Under the pieces are notes generated by a model that was not told where the DNA came from, did not search any database, and worked only from the letters and a program-made list of their open reading frames with translations. A DNA stretch of 64,000 bases from Coffea arabica (taxonomy: Eukaryota > Streptophyta > Magnoliopsida > Gentianales > Rubiaceae), in contig NC_092316.1 of NCBI RefSeq assembly GCF_036785885.1, positions 52,089,001-52,153,000 of the forward strand, given 5' to 3'. This document shows, piece after piece, positions 37,724-49,100 of the stretch (position 1 is its first letter; each line of letters opens with the position of its first letter). A program made the translations under genes and the position numbers.

Positions 37724-38000
37724 GGCTCAAGAAGACCGGATCAGCTAGTCAATTCTCCATTATTTCCTTCCGGTTTCCAATCTGCTGCGTTGCTTTAACC
37801 AACGTGTCGTCGTAGGGTTGTAATTGAATCAAGTTGCTCTCGAGAGCAGTTCAGCGAAAAATTCAACTTGGACTTGAGTTGATCAAGTTCGAATCGAATT
37901 TAAATTGCTCGATAGGTCTAACAAATCGAGTTCGAATATCTAATGACAAGATTCGAAGGCTCGTCGAGCCTTATCGAATTTTTTAATTTTGATTCTTTAA
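37724..38000 (+). repeat. Direct repeat, copy 1
   Basis: The copy starts CTCAAGAAGACCGGATCA and runs through CTTCCGGTTTCCAATCTGCT, GAGCAGTTCAGCGAAAAATT, TTGATCAAGTTCGA and CTCGTCGAGCCTTAT. It matches 38213-38492 with moderate divergence, including a TCGAGT-rich second half of the dispersed family named at 26437. Confidence 0.8.
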
Positions 38001-38107
38001 TATATTATTATTATTATGAAATTACCCTTATGCTCACACAAAAAAAAATAATAATAAAATTCTTTGGACTCGTCTTCGAATTTTTAAGCAAATGATTAAT
38101 CATCTGC

Positions 38108-38205
38108 TAGGAATGGCAAACGCAGGCTGGAGGGGTGGATCCCTCCCAGCCCTATTTCAGCCTGCCCGCATTTCCTGTCGCACCTCCTCCAATTGCCATT
38201 TCTAG
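38108..38205. mobile_element. Short hAT-like terminal-repeat remnant
   Basis: TAGGAATGGCAA at the left and TTGCCATTTCTA at the right form inverted ends around a GC-rich core, like the ends of the element at 30053-30757. The flanking octamers (TCATCTGC and GTACTTGC) match only in part, so the call is tentative. Confidence 0.45.
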
Positions 38206-38212
38206 TACTTGC

Positions 38213-38492
38213 TAGGCTCAAAAAGACCGGATCAAACTAGTCAATTTTCCATTGTTTGCCTTTTTCCTTCCGGTTTCCAATCTACTGCATTGCTTTAACC
38301 AAAGGTCCTAGGGTTACAATCGAACCAAGTTGCTCAAGAGCAGTTCAGTGAAAAATTTGACTTGGACTCGAGTTGATCAAGTTCGAGTTGAATTCGAGTA
38401 GTTCAATGGGCCTACCAAATCGGGTTCGAGTATCCAATGACAAGATTAGAAAATTCGTCGAGCCTTATTAAATTTTTTAATTTTAATTCGAA
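38213..38492 (+). repeat. Direct repeat, copy 2
   Basis: This is the partner of 37724-38000, offset by about 490 bases. The short hAT-like remnant lies between the two copies. Confidence 0.8.
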
Positions 38493-39497
38493 AGTTCAAT
38501 GGACTTGAGTATATGTGCTTGAAGTGCGGTGGTTTGGCATTTGGTTGGACTTCAATCGCGTCAGTTCAGTTAAACGGTATCCAACAAACTTAAAGCTAAC
38601 CTAGCCAGGCCGCGGGGATACAATTCTAGTGGCAACCTCCATCAAAACAAACAAAATTACTCTTTAATTTGTGTTTGGCTCTTACCAGTTATGGACCTTT
38701 CATAATTACTACTAATTATTCAGAAGATCATTTACCAACCCAACAAAAAAAGAAAAAGAAAGATAAAACACATCTGTGATTTTGGATTGGAGCATCATCC
38801 TTTGCCCATTTTTAGCTGAGGATGATGGATCGTGGTCGTGGTCGTGGACGCGAAACACTTTTGATTGCAGAGGTAGGATCGACCCTTAATTTTTGGGCCA
38901 AATTTTTCTGCTCTATATCATCATGTTCATAGTTCATAGTTCAGACCCACACCGTGTGGTATCAACACTCGGGATCTAGTACTTCTATTTCCACACACTT
39001 GGGAGTTTACGTCGTATGGAAATATTCTTACATACATATTTGAGGTCCATCGTGGCGGGTTCAGCTATAAATGGGGTGCAACAAAGCATGAATGGTTATT
39101 GATTAGGTAGCTAGGCTAGTTTTCCAGCATCACGCCGCGTAGAGATGTCAAAATGGCGTGAGATTGCGCAGCGGATTTTCCGTCCCACTCTTTGTGTCAT
39201 TTTTTTTTATTATATTGCTATTTCTCTTACACAAACATCACGTTTTAGTTTTTTTTTTTTATTTTCTTAAGATTCAATGACTATTAATTGAGTAAAATAT
39301 AAATACAGTAGCTTCAAAAAAGCAATATATAATAGAAAATTAAAAAATACAGCAGAAAATTCAGATTGGTTATAATTAGATGATGGGTATAATTGGATCA
39401 ACTCATTTACACTCTTTTAATAAATAGATCAAAATGAGTCACCCATTTATTTCAATGAGTATGGATGTATCTAATTACACAACATTTATGACTGACT

Positions 39498-39529
<32 letters not shown>

Positions 39530-41193
39530 GCATGTCGTATGATAAGAAATAATGACATTTTATTGTTATCAGATTGATAGAAAATTCAAAATTTTCTGTT
39601 TAACATCCACTAAAAATCGAGTTTAAATATTAACTTACTTTTAAATGTGTACAAATGGGTAGGTCGAGTCGGACACATTCGAAACTCATTGCATACCTAA
39701 AAATTCACTTATTAGTGCTAGGGTTTGTGGACGGGTTAACATAATTGGATTATGGTCGACAGTAGTACCTCTAATTTCAAGTGCTAGGGCACGAAAATGT
39801 GCTTGACGTTTTGGTGTCAACGGAAATAATTTTGATGAAAATATGCCGCCTACATTAACGTCATGTGAGCTTCTCTTTGAATTACTTGTGTTCAAACGTA
39901 CCATACTCGTAGGAACGATCCCAGAGAGTATATTCCTAAGTATTACAAGTCCATTCTTTAGCTACAGCTTGAAAACCAAGGTCACCTTGACAGAAACTTA
40001 ATATGTTCCTGAACGTAAACTAACAAAACCAGCAGGAATGAAGGAAGAAAACGAAAGAAGGCTTGGAAGAAACGGAAGTTAAAGAAAGGGGGTGGAAATT
40101 TTTGGGGCCCAAGAAGAGCCTGATTTACTTTCTGTGTCAACATGCCATAGCCACATTCTTCCTGTTGTCCATCTGAGAAATCAGACTGGTTTCGTCCAAA
40201 GAAATCTGACTGGTATATATACCTTATTAAAGCCATTTGCTACAACTGCACCTCACCTTTCTATTCCAACAACACACCTGCATAATCGAAACAGGACCCT
40301 GATAGTTGGAACTGCTTTATTACCTTAGTAGCAGTACAGAAATTTGAAACCCCTCACTGCTGCAGAGCAGAGTTTGTCATTCAAAACTGTACCAATTAAG
40401 AGGAGAAAAACAAAGAAATCATAGAAAGATTGCAACTTGCACTCATGGAGGGCATCGAACACAGCGCAAATAATCTCCCCAGCAAAAATATGGTTATTAA
40501 TTGGCCTCAGTTGCCTGATACGTAGCCAGTTATCTAATAGCATTGTACATCATTCTTGAAGAGTTAGCCGGGATAATGGATAGGTGGATGTACTTAACTA
40601 ATAAAAGCCGTAATGCTCTTTGATATAATTAGCTTCCAAGGCCGAAGTTAAGAGTATTGTTAACTTTGCACAGAGCTCCTGCTGTTGAGTACGTACCACA
40701 CCAAAACGGTGGATTCTGAGGCTCATAAAGGCCTTCCCATGTAGGTAGGTTTGTTTAATTAACTGGTTGAATGTGATTATAGTAGTAGTAGTATCATCAA
40801 ACTCGTGAGCATTTTTAAACGGATGCCAATGTCCACTTCCTTTCGCGTGATTGTTTGTGAGGAGCAATTTAATCTCAATTATAATTTAGTTCCCAGTTTC
40901 AATCTACATTTAACCAAATTAATCACCCAAAATGAACCTGATCTGCAGCTCGTTGGGCGAAGAGTGCAAGGTACGTGTGCAAGTGAGTTATTTCGAGTCT
41001 TGCACTAATAACAAATAGAGGATGCATCTGATCATGCGAAAATAGCTAGCTCAGTGCGAGTCCCCCCATGCATTTCTTGCTTTTCTTGTCAACAGCTATA
41101 TTGAAACGTTTTTAAACCGCTTTCAGGTATAGCCCAGTGCCAGTCCCCCATGAATCCTTCCTGCAATATTATATAGATTGCTAGATGTAAGAT
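38493..41193. other. Spacer and promoter side of the MYB gene
   Basis: No gene is recognised. It includes a long T run at about 39505-39529. Near the MYB gene, an imperfect repeat (CAGTGCGAGTCCCCCCATGC at 41053 and CAGTGCCAGTCCCCCATGAA at 41133) lies within the probable leader. Frames at 39686-39904 and 39982-40236 (minus) are not recognised. Confidence 0.4.
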
Positions 41194-43054
41194 ATGGTGA
41201 AGCCTCCTTACTGTGACAAGATTAAGATGCAAACGAAAGAGGTTCATTTGACAGAAGAGGAGGATACAAAGGCCCATGCCTATGCACCAAAGCAAGGCAC
41301 AGGCAATTGGGCAGCAGCCATGCCGAAGAAGTCAGGTACCGTCGTGATAAATGATTAACGTGGCTGTTTAAGAGAACCAAAGGAGAAGGATCCAAGTCTT
41401 CATGATGGAATAATTAATTAATCGAATTTTGTTTTGTTTCATGAGTAATGTACTCCTGTGCATGATTGTGTTTACCAGGAGCCAGGAGATGTGGGAAGAG
41501 TTGCAGGATAAGGTGGAATGGTAATCAAAGGCCCGATCCTGGGCATGGAAGCTTCACACCCGAGGAAGAAGACTTAATCATTAAGCTCCATGCTGCAATA
41601 GGGAGCAGGTGAGTCCTACACGTAAAAATTGTCAATATTTGCATTCGCAGGTCATAGTTTACATTGATGATGCTGATCAGACTTGGCAAATGTGTTTAGT
41701 AACTTTTCCCAGGAATGAAGTTTTAGCTGGGATATATGCCTGCCCTGCTGCTAAGTTGTTTCCCTTGACAATATAACAGTCTGGAGAAGGGACTGGATTC
41801 TACCAATCATCATTGTTCATATAGTAGTAGTATTTCCTCAGCATACTGGATGCTATCTTCTGATTGACATCCAACTTCCAAAATTTCCTATGGCTCTACC
41901 AAAAATATGACTGGCAATGCAGACTATGCATATTCTGATTTTGATATTTACCTACCCTTGTCATCTTAGCTATTGTCATCTCTGGGTCATTGTGGTTTAA
42001 GCCAAAACTGACATGACAAGATTTGGATATCTGCAGTTGAACAACTTTCATCACTAACCGAATAAGTTCTAGAACAAAATGGCAGAATTGTCTCAGCTCC
42101 TGCTCAGAGCCGGCTTTATAAGTTTGCGTAATAACAAATGTATTGGTGATGACTTGTTTGGCTTCTAGCTGCTACGATTGCTTTGATACTTTTGCCTGGT
42201 GGAAGGAACATGAGCGTGTGTGTCTCATGTAATTTCTGCAGTGCAGGTGGCCGATAATAGCACAACAACTTCCTGGGAGAACCGATAATGATGTGAAGAA
42301 CGTCTGGAACACTAAGCTGAAGAAGAAGCTCTCTGCAATAGGAATTGATCCAGTAACTCATAGGCCCTTCTCCCAAATTCTTGCAGACTATGGAAACATC
42401 GGCGGCTTCCCAAAAGCTAGAAATCGATCTGGCTGTCTCAGCAGAGACATAAAGAATGCATTTGTGCTAAAATCTGAACAATCTCGTGGCCTTCCAGAGA
42501 GGTCTTCGCACTTTGACAGCCATTTTGGAACAACAATTTCACCACTCGCAGTGGAACCATCCAAACAGCATTTTATGAGCAACTGCAACCATATCTCTGC
42601 TGCCCGCAGTCAGTCCCTTGAACTTCTTTCTCAGCTTCAGGCCATAACAATGGTTACAGAAGCCTCAACTTACACCAATACTGCAGCCCAAATCCCTGCC
42701 GAATGCTACTCATCATCTGCATCATCATCACCGGAATCTCCGCCCTCAGCTACCAACCAAGCCGCTGCATCTCCAAGCTTCAGTTGGTGTGATTTTCTTC
42801 TTGAGGACGCTTTTGTACCCACCACATATATTGAGGAGAAAGAAAACGAAATGAAGCTTCCACCAACTTATGATCCGAAGTCAAAAGAAATGAAACTTTC
42901 TGTTGCAGCAGAAGAAGAAGAAGTGGATATATCAGCCAAGACAGTTGAAGCTTCATCAATCTCCTGCGGTTCATTTGTTGAAGCAATGCTTGAAGGTGAA
43001 AATGGAATGCTATCAGATTTCCACGGCCTCTTGGAAGATCCATTTTTCTACTAG
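41194..43054 (+). CDS. TDF1: R2R3-MYB transcription factor, TDF1/MYB35-like, with atypical R2 repeat
   Basis: TDF1/MYB35 controls tapetum and pollen development in anthers. Exons: 41194-41335, 41479-41608 and 42247-43054, with GT-AG introns at the two positions usual for R2R3-MYBs, and 359 residues. The R3 repeat (about 71-117) is intact: F73, W92 and W111, with [11 protein letters not shown] and [13 protein letters not shown]. The segment after it, [20 protein letters not shown], is a TDF1/MYB35 hallmark. R2 (about 16-65) is unusual: the first tryptophan is Leu19, the normal PPCCDK start is PPYCDK, and the R2-R3 linker normally read as NYLRPDLKH is [11 protein letters not shown]39 and W60 remain. 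The C-terminal half has Ser-rich and acidic stretches and ends with GLLEDPFFY. No stop or frameshift is present. It may be a diverged paralogue with altered DNA binding, or a recent non-functional copy. Confidence 0.82.
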
Positions 43055-43220
43055 CTCAATGATACGTCGTACCATATTATATGTGCCTTGCAAATTTCCA
43101 AGGAGTAGCATGAATCGTGTTAGGATGATTGATTTCAAACCCCTTGCTTGCTTTTGATGAGTCCATAAGGGGCTAATAATATGATCTTTCAATAATTCTT
43201 GGTGACATCTTTTGATTTTG

Positions 43221-43248
<28 letters not shown>
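43221..43248. repeat. (AT)n microsatellite in the MYB 3' flank
   Basis: A clean AT run of 28 bases lies about 165 bases after the MYB stop codon. Confidence 0.95.
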
Positions 43249-43252
<4 letters not shown>

Positions 43253-43292
43253 GAAGGATCCTGAAAAGCTTTAACATGATGTATAGTTGAGC

Positions 43293-43483
43293 GTCCCCAC
43301 CGGGTAGTTCGAGCGGTCCGCTCCCCCTCTTTAGAGTATGGCGACCTTCCTGGCAACTAGGATTTGAGTTTCGCTGTTAACGCGTTCGGGGGATGGGACC
43401 TCTCCATCCGAATCGAAGTGAAATTAGTCGGGTCTCGTAAGGATTGACTCGAACACTCACTCCATTAGAAAAAAAAAAAAGAA
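43293..43483 (+). mobile_element. SINE with perfect 12-bp target duplication
   Basis: The 191-bp element is flanked by GTATAGTTGAGC on both sides (43281-43292 and 43484-43495) and ends in an A12 run plus GAA. The head GCGTCCCCACCGGGTAGTTC and the following GAGCGGTCCGC resemble a tRNA-derived box A region. The 3' half carries TTAGTCGGGTCTCGTAAGG. A poly-A tail and a perfect direct repeat mark LINE-mediated insertion. Its intact target repeats suggest it is young. It lies between the MYB gene and the next gene. Confidence 0.85.
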
Positions 43484-43495
43484 GTATAGTTGAGC

Positions 43496-43928
43496 AAGTC
43501 ATCAACTGCCATGCACCTAATTTAATACAAATACTAAACAATTTTCATATTTTGAGCATTTCTACATTAACCCCCCACAAAAAAAAAAAAAATCACAAAA
43601 ACCAATAGTACATATTACTATCAATCTTTGAAAAGAAGGAAAAACAATTGCCAAAGGTGTTTCAACAATTTTTTTTTTTAAAAATAAATTGGGGAATAGA
43701 ATTAGTCTCTATAATACTATCAACATATATTGTATATGCTACTTTTACAATAATAATAATATGTCAATTATTTCATGTTTAGTAGTAGTGATAAATAATT
43801 GCCACCAATTCTTGAAAACCAATTAGTATTTAGTTCTAGTAACTTTTTAACTGCTACAAACACCTGATGACCTGAAGAAGAAAGAAAGAAACAAAGAGAG
43901 AGTCCGTCGCGAGGGGAAGAAGAAAGAA
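43496..43928. other. Spacer upstream of the unnamed plant gene
   Basis: AT-rich sequence with A and T runs. The last 70 bases (GAAGAAAGAAAGAAACAAAG) form a purine-rich leader. Confidence 0.4.
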
Positions 43929-46900
43929 ATGGTGGCGATATCGGCGGTGTACAAAGGGAACCTCCACAAGGTTCCCACCGACGTCCCTCGCAAATGGCTC
44001 ATGCCTTCCCGCCAAATCTCCCTTAAAGACTTCAAAACCCTTCTCCGACGTCGTTCCCGCGCCGCCCTCTCCCGCCTCCCCCAATTGTCTCCGACCCCTA
44101 ACCCTAACCCTGACCCTAATTTCAGAGGTGCTGCTCATGACAATAATAATGATAATAATAATGACAGCGACAATGAAATGGTTAATAATAACGATAAAAA
44201 TGCTTGCGCTGAGATTATTATAGCTCAAACGAAGGAGGCGCCCAATGATAAAGAGGAGGAGGAAGATGAGATCAGGGTTGAAGAAGAAGGATTAGTAGGT
44301 GATCAAATCGGATCTGGCGCATCTGAAACGCTAGTATTATCTGATGAGGTTGCCCTGGAGAAAAATGACCTGAATGCTGCTGCTGCTGCTGTGGAACGGG
44401 GGCAGCAGCAGCAGCAGCAGCATGAGGTCACAGAACAAGAGGACGAGAAGAAGAATGAGCAGCAGCAGGAGGAGGTACCACTGCTGCTCAACCCTACCGC
44501 ACCTCAGGTAATTGGGGTTCCTTTTTATCTATTTGTGAGCTAGTCGATCTCGGTTGCATCTCATGCTTTTTCATGCGTTCAGTTAATTTTGCCTACTCCG
44601 CTATGTTTCAGCAACTTTAACTTATCGAAGATATGAAAATATACTTGCAAGTTATTCCTTTTTTTTTCTTTTTGGATTATTTTCTTGTCGATATGATATG
44701 TGTATGGGCTTCTTTTTCTGTGCTGTGAAAGCAATAATGTCCCGTGAATTATTCTGAGCATGTTGTTGTGACGAAAGAATGCACTTTTGTTCGCTTTCAT
44801 ATGACTTGATTTCTTGATTCATGGATGTTGGTGACCACGGAAAAAATTTGGTGTTTGAACCCACATCTGGGTTCACTTCTGTAAAGAGAGAAAAGGATTG
44901 TCTATTGGCATCTTGGTCGAGACAATTGCTTTGGCAAACAGTTATGCGTCCAAAATCATTTCTTTTTAATGAGTGTTCTGATTTACAAAAACGGATTTTT
45001 TCACTTAGGGCTCCAATTGATTGAGGCTTTTAGTGAGACTATCATTTTGAGTTCTACAATCCTCATTCACCTTCTCTTTTTGTTGTTCTTCAATGCTTCA
45101 ATATCTGTTTTTCCTCGTTCTCTAAGTGTCTTAAATAGCTGTATTAGATGCTTACATCTCCTTATTCCAATTCTCAAACATTGCCGTGTAGGATTCTATC
45201 TCTATACTAATTAATAACTGAGAACAAATGTAATCCATAGGCACAGAATACATGACCAGGAGATTTTACTTGCAAACTCTAATAGATGCATTACCATTTT
45301 GATGGGAAAATCTGCTTCTCTTTGTACTTTTTAAAATCAGAGGTTTGAATCAGCTGGTGTAAGATTGGGATTGCCTGCATTCCGTACTTCAATTTCTCAA
45401 GATTTGCACATCTTTTTCTGGGATTACGAGTTCAAGTCTGATTTAGAATTTTGATCAATGGTGAGAAACCACAATGGATATTGAAGTTTTCTCCATCTCA
45501 TGTACCTGGTTTCAAATGATTGTTTAACCTTCCCATTGCACATTTATTAACGATATCTGCTTAGTCTGCCTTAGAATCTCTTGTCTAGAAAATTTTCAAC
45601 AATTTCAAGTAATTATGGGAACTTCAGATTCAAGATTTTTAATCTGGTTGTTGAATCCTGTGCAAGTAGCAGATTATTGTACCATTGCTTGTTAGGGCTA
45701 AGTATGAATATTAATCATTTGCTCAGAAGGAAAGAAAATTGGCTAGATAGTGTATTTCTTGAATGTATTCCGGAGTCTAGCTCATAAGCTCAATAAATGC
45801 CTAGTTAGTTAAGGCCCATATATATGCATATATACACACATGCACAAACACACACTATCTTGGCTCTGTAGCTGTGGAGGGGGAAAAATGTAATTGACAG
45901 AGCTTTATGGGTGCTGGGATTTAGTGTTTTTCAAGCAGATGGACCCTGCTGGTCAAAGGCTGTGCATGCCAAGATTTTTGAGTAACTGTTGCATATATGT
46001 GCCTCTTATAGGACCCAGTTATAAATGAGCCTTTTAAAGGTCAACTGTGTGACATGAAGGTGGCCGACAGTTTATTAGACGTCCTGATGTGGATTACACT
46101 TCTCTAGTGATCTTATTTTTCTCTTATTTGTGCTTGCCATTCATGATTAACTTTGGCTGAACATTTTCTTTTTCTCATTTTTCACAGACGACCAGCAAAG
46201 AGGATGAAGAGAGTGATAAATACAAAAGAAAGAAGGAGGTTGAGGAGAAACTGAAGATTTTGAAAGAAAAAAAGCATGGTCTGGTGCAGGTGCTAAAACA
46301 GGTAATGCTAGGTTATTTTCTTCACTTGTATGATATTCTAGATGGATTATCAAACTCTTCAATTTTAAACTTCTTTTTGAGTATGACTTTATATTTATCG
46401 GATATGCTGTTATCCATTGTGTTTAATAGATCCAAAATGCAGAAGAAGAACTTAAGAGGCGAAGCAGTGGACAGGGCATGGCGGTTTGCCCATCTGTTCC
46501 ACTTCAAGTAGACATTCCAACTGATACCGGGTCAATGACTAGGCTTAACACTCCTAGAGTTGGCTCAGATGGAACCCTTGGCGGTGAGGTGGACGGAGGG
46601 GAAAATGATGGCATGTTGAACCATAATCCCGATGCTCGCCATTTGCTTCGTATGAGCAGCAGCTCCCCTTCCCCTTCTTCAGATTCTCAACCCAAGAAGC
46701 CTGCTTATAATGTGGTAAGTTGTCACTACTGTTTCAGAAAGCTTCTGTGAAATTTTCAAGCCTCTCATTATCAGATTTTATATCCATCAAAGGTTATTTT
46801 ATTGGAGTTCAGTTTCTTCACATTTAAAATGTTTACAACAATTTGGATCAGGTTCCGAACCCTGCAAGAGCCAGTTTAGGGGTCTCCAGTCCTTCACGCT

Positions 46901-47049
46901 TTGCGCCAACCGGTCAGCAGGGACTGACTTCAAACTTGCCAACCGTTTCGGTGTCAGGGACCAATTATGTTGCCTCCTCTCCCTCTCCTGCTGCATCAGG
47001 CGGAACGTCAGTTTTTAGAGAGAGCAGGGTCCCAAGTCCGTGGAATTAG
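43929..47049 (+). CDS. Conserved-looking plant protein of unknown function, 4 exons
   Basis: I do not recognise a named family. Exons: 43929-44507, 46188-46301, 46430-46714 and 46852-47049, all GT-AG, phase 0 throughout, 391 residues. The ATG at 43929 lies in AGAAATGGTGG, a good context. The N-terminus, VYKGNLHKVPTDVPRKWLMP followed by ISLKDFKTLLRRRSRA, is compact and charged and looks like the conserved core. Then come Asn/Asp- and Glu-rich stretches, a short poly-Ala and poly-Gln tracts (about 152-182), a Lys/Glu coiled coil spanning exons 2-3 (about 200-245), and a Ser/Pro-rich tail ending SRVPSPWN. There is no signal peptide or membrane segment. Composition suggests a nuclear protein, perhaps a subunit of a transcription or chromatin complex, but that is inference only. 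Confidence 0.75.
44095..44120 (+). repeat. Telomere-like CCCTAA repeats inside coding sequence
   Basis: Four CCCTAA-like units (one as CCCTGA) encode alternating Asn/Asp-Pro in exon 1 of the unnamed gene. The reading frame is kept, so this is a low-complexity coding segment that happens to match the plant telomere and telo-box sequence. Confidence 0.8.
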
Positions 47050-48461
47050 AAGCAATATTTTGCTAAACTGGAGAGGTATCGACAGCATGAAGACATTATT
47101 TAGAATATGCCGTCTTTAATGTTCTTAGAGCGTGAGTAAGTTACTACGCCTTTGTCAGTGGCATTTCTGGTATCCGAGTAGTTTAATTGAAGGTATTGCA
47201 ATGACCCAGTTTTGGTTCAGAGAGAGGTTGAAATGAATGTTTGCACTATTGTATAGTTAAGGACTGCGTATCCATGCGTGTGCATCAGATAATAAATAAA
47301 AAGTTAACAGCTCTTTAATAAAGGGTCATGTAATGTAATCTGTCTTTGTGCTACGAAGCATTCAGCTTGAGTTGTCTGCTAATTCCCTTTAGACTTTTTC
47401 TCTAATCTGAAACCCAGATGTGCCTATGAGCTTTTATTTAGGGTGCCTGTAATGCATTGATGGTTTCTGTTAGATCCCCATGCAGTCGTGCTACAAACTG
47501 CTTGATTGGTTCTTTAATGATAACAGTGGATTGTTGTGGGGGGAGTTGTTATATCCACTAATTTTGAAAGTTGACATGATGGTTAGAAGTTGAACATGGT
47601 GATTGGCTTCATCATTTGGCCGGTGGCATTTCTCTATCACTCCCCCGTACGGACCTTTGAATTTCCACTCTAGCAACTATCGCAGTTTGAATATCCGGCG
47701 TAGAATTTTGGGCATATCTGTCGTCTTCACCTTTAGTGTCTCGACTCTTGGGGTAGTCTTGACTACTACAGCCTGGCTTTGAATGATGCATCACAAAGGG
47801 TTCTTATGTTCATAAGCTTTTAAGTTCATAGATATGCGTCCCCCAGAACAATAGTTGCGAATTACACCACATGCTTGCCACAAACAACAGCGGACAAATA
47901 GCATAGGGGAAAGAGGTGCCACCAGCTGTAGGGTGTTGTGCCAAAACCAATCAGGTAGACTAAGACCAGACTGTCCGCCTCATTATTGAACAAGCATCAG
48001 TTTCAGGATCATTTGGAGCGTATTCAAAGATCTTCCAAACGTGCATTGTGGGTTGGGGAAAGACGAATGAGACGACAGCAACAACCAAACAATCCCCCAA
48101 CCCTTCATCTTTTTCAAAGCTATTTGTTATGCTGTTGCCGAAATTATTGACTTTTGTTTGTGTGCATATCTATATTTAGCCTTATTTGATGTCTTGTTTA
48201 TTCTAAGAAGAATTCCCTTTTAAGGCAGAAAAATGGGTTTTCTTGCTGCTAACAAGCGTAATTTATCTGAACGACTACAGCTTTCTACTACTTTGGACCT
48301 TTGGTGGATTCAACAAAAGAAGATAAGATGTGGAGGAGGAGGCGGAGAAAGTTGCCGGTGGTTCTTCGGTTTTGCTCTGGTATCAGCAGTGTAGTTAGTA
48401 TTGGTGGTGAGTTTGACTATCTTGTATTGGAGTTTGGAGTGTGACATTTTTTTTAAAAAAA

Positions 48462-48493
<32 letters not shown>

Positions 48494-48603
48494 GATTTTT
48501 TCAAAGCATGTCAATCAAAATTGTGGAAATTTCAGGATTGAATGGAAGTGACTTGATTGATGAGTTAGTAGGTAGGGCGATGGTACGTTTGCAAAAAGGG
48601 CTA
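47050..48603. other. Spacer, 3' UTR of the unnamed gene
   Basis: No gene is recognised. A T run followed by GAAGAAG repeats lies at about 48446-48492. The 9-bp duplication of the next element begins at 48604. Confidence 0.45.
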
Positions 48604-48612
48604 TAATATTAA

Positions 48613-48820
48613 GAGCAAATTATCTGGCTGGCCATTAAACTTTTGCCATCGTTGAGTTTTGGTCACTCAACTATTAAAAGTCTGGTTTTGGCCACTCAAA
48701 TATATAAAGTTAAGATATGAGGCCATTCTGTTAGATTTAGCCGTTAAATTCGTCGATATATCCGTTCGCGCGATTTCCAAGACAAAAGGTAGGGTTAATT
48801 TAGGAATTCAATATAGCATT
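48613..48820 (+). repeat. Left terminal inverted repeat of the Pack-MULE
   Basis: It mirrors 50008-50214. Matching words include CCATTAAACTTTTGCC, GTTGAGTTTTGGTCACTC, AGTCTGGTTTTGGCCACT and GGGTTAATTTAGGAA. Divergence grows inward. Confidence 0.9.
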
Positions 48821-49100
48821 CAATGCTTCTCTCAAAAATTATCGTTCTTCTTCCTGCCCCTCTTCAAATCTTCGTCAGACCCTTTTCATCCACCGCAGGC
48901 ATCACTCCTGCAACGCCACCACCGGTATAAAGCTTGAAATTAGTTTCCTGTCTGGAAAATGCTTGTTGAAAATTAGGATAATTCAGGAAGAATAAAATGA
49001 AGGATTTGGCCAGAATTGTGAAGGCTCAGACTTCTTGCTATCTTCCCAAGCCAGTTAGTGGATCGAGAGAGCTCCGCCCAAAGAGTGCCTACAGCCCGTG
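48821..49100. other. Pack-MULE interior, origin unassigned
   Basis: This lies between the left TIR and the TCP frame. It may include 3' flank captured with the TCP gene (AGAGTGCCTACAGCC, TTCTTGCTATCTTCC), but I cannot assign it. The open frame starting in the TIR at 48659 runs into it and shows no recognisable domain. Confidence 0.4.

Noticed and set aside
39686-39904. Minus-strand frame (SSKLFPLTPKRQAHFRAL) considered as an organelle-derived insert
   Set aside because: I could not match it to any organelle gene with confidence.
43293-43365. tRNA gene in the GC-rich head of the SINE
   Set aside because: No cloverleaf with acceptor stem and CCA-side pairing can be formed. The box-like words are explained by a tRNA-derived SINE head.
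44303-44491. Minus-strand Cys/Ser-rich frame
   Set aside because: It is the antisense of the poly-Gln and poly-Ala codons of the unnamed gene.
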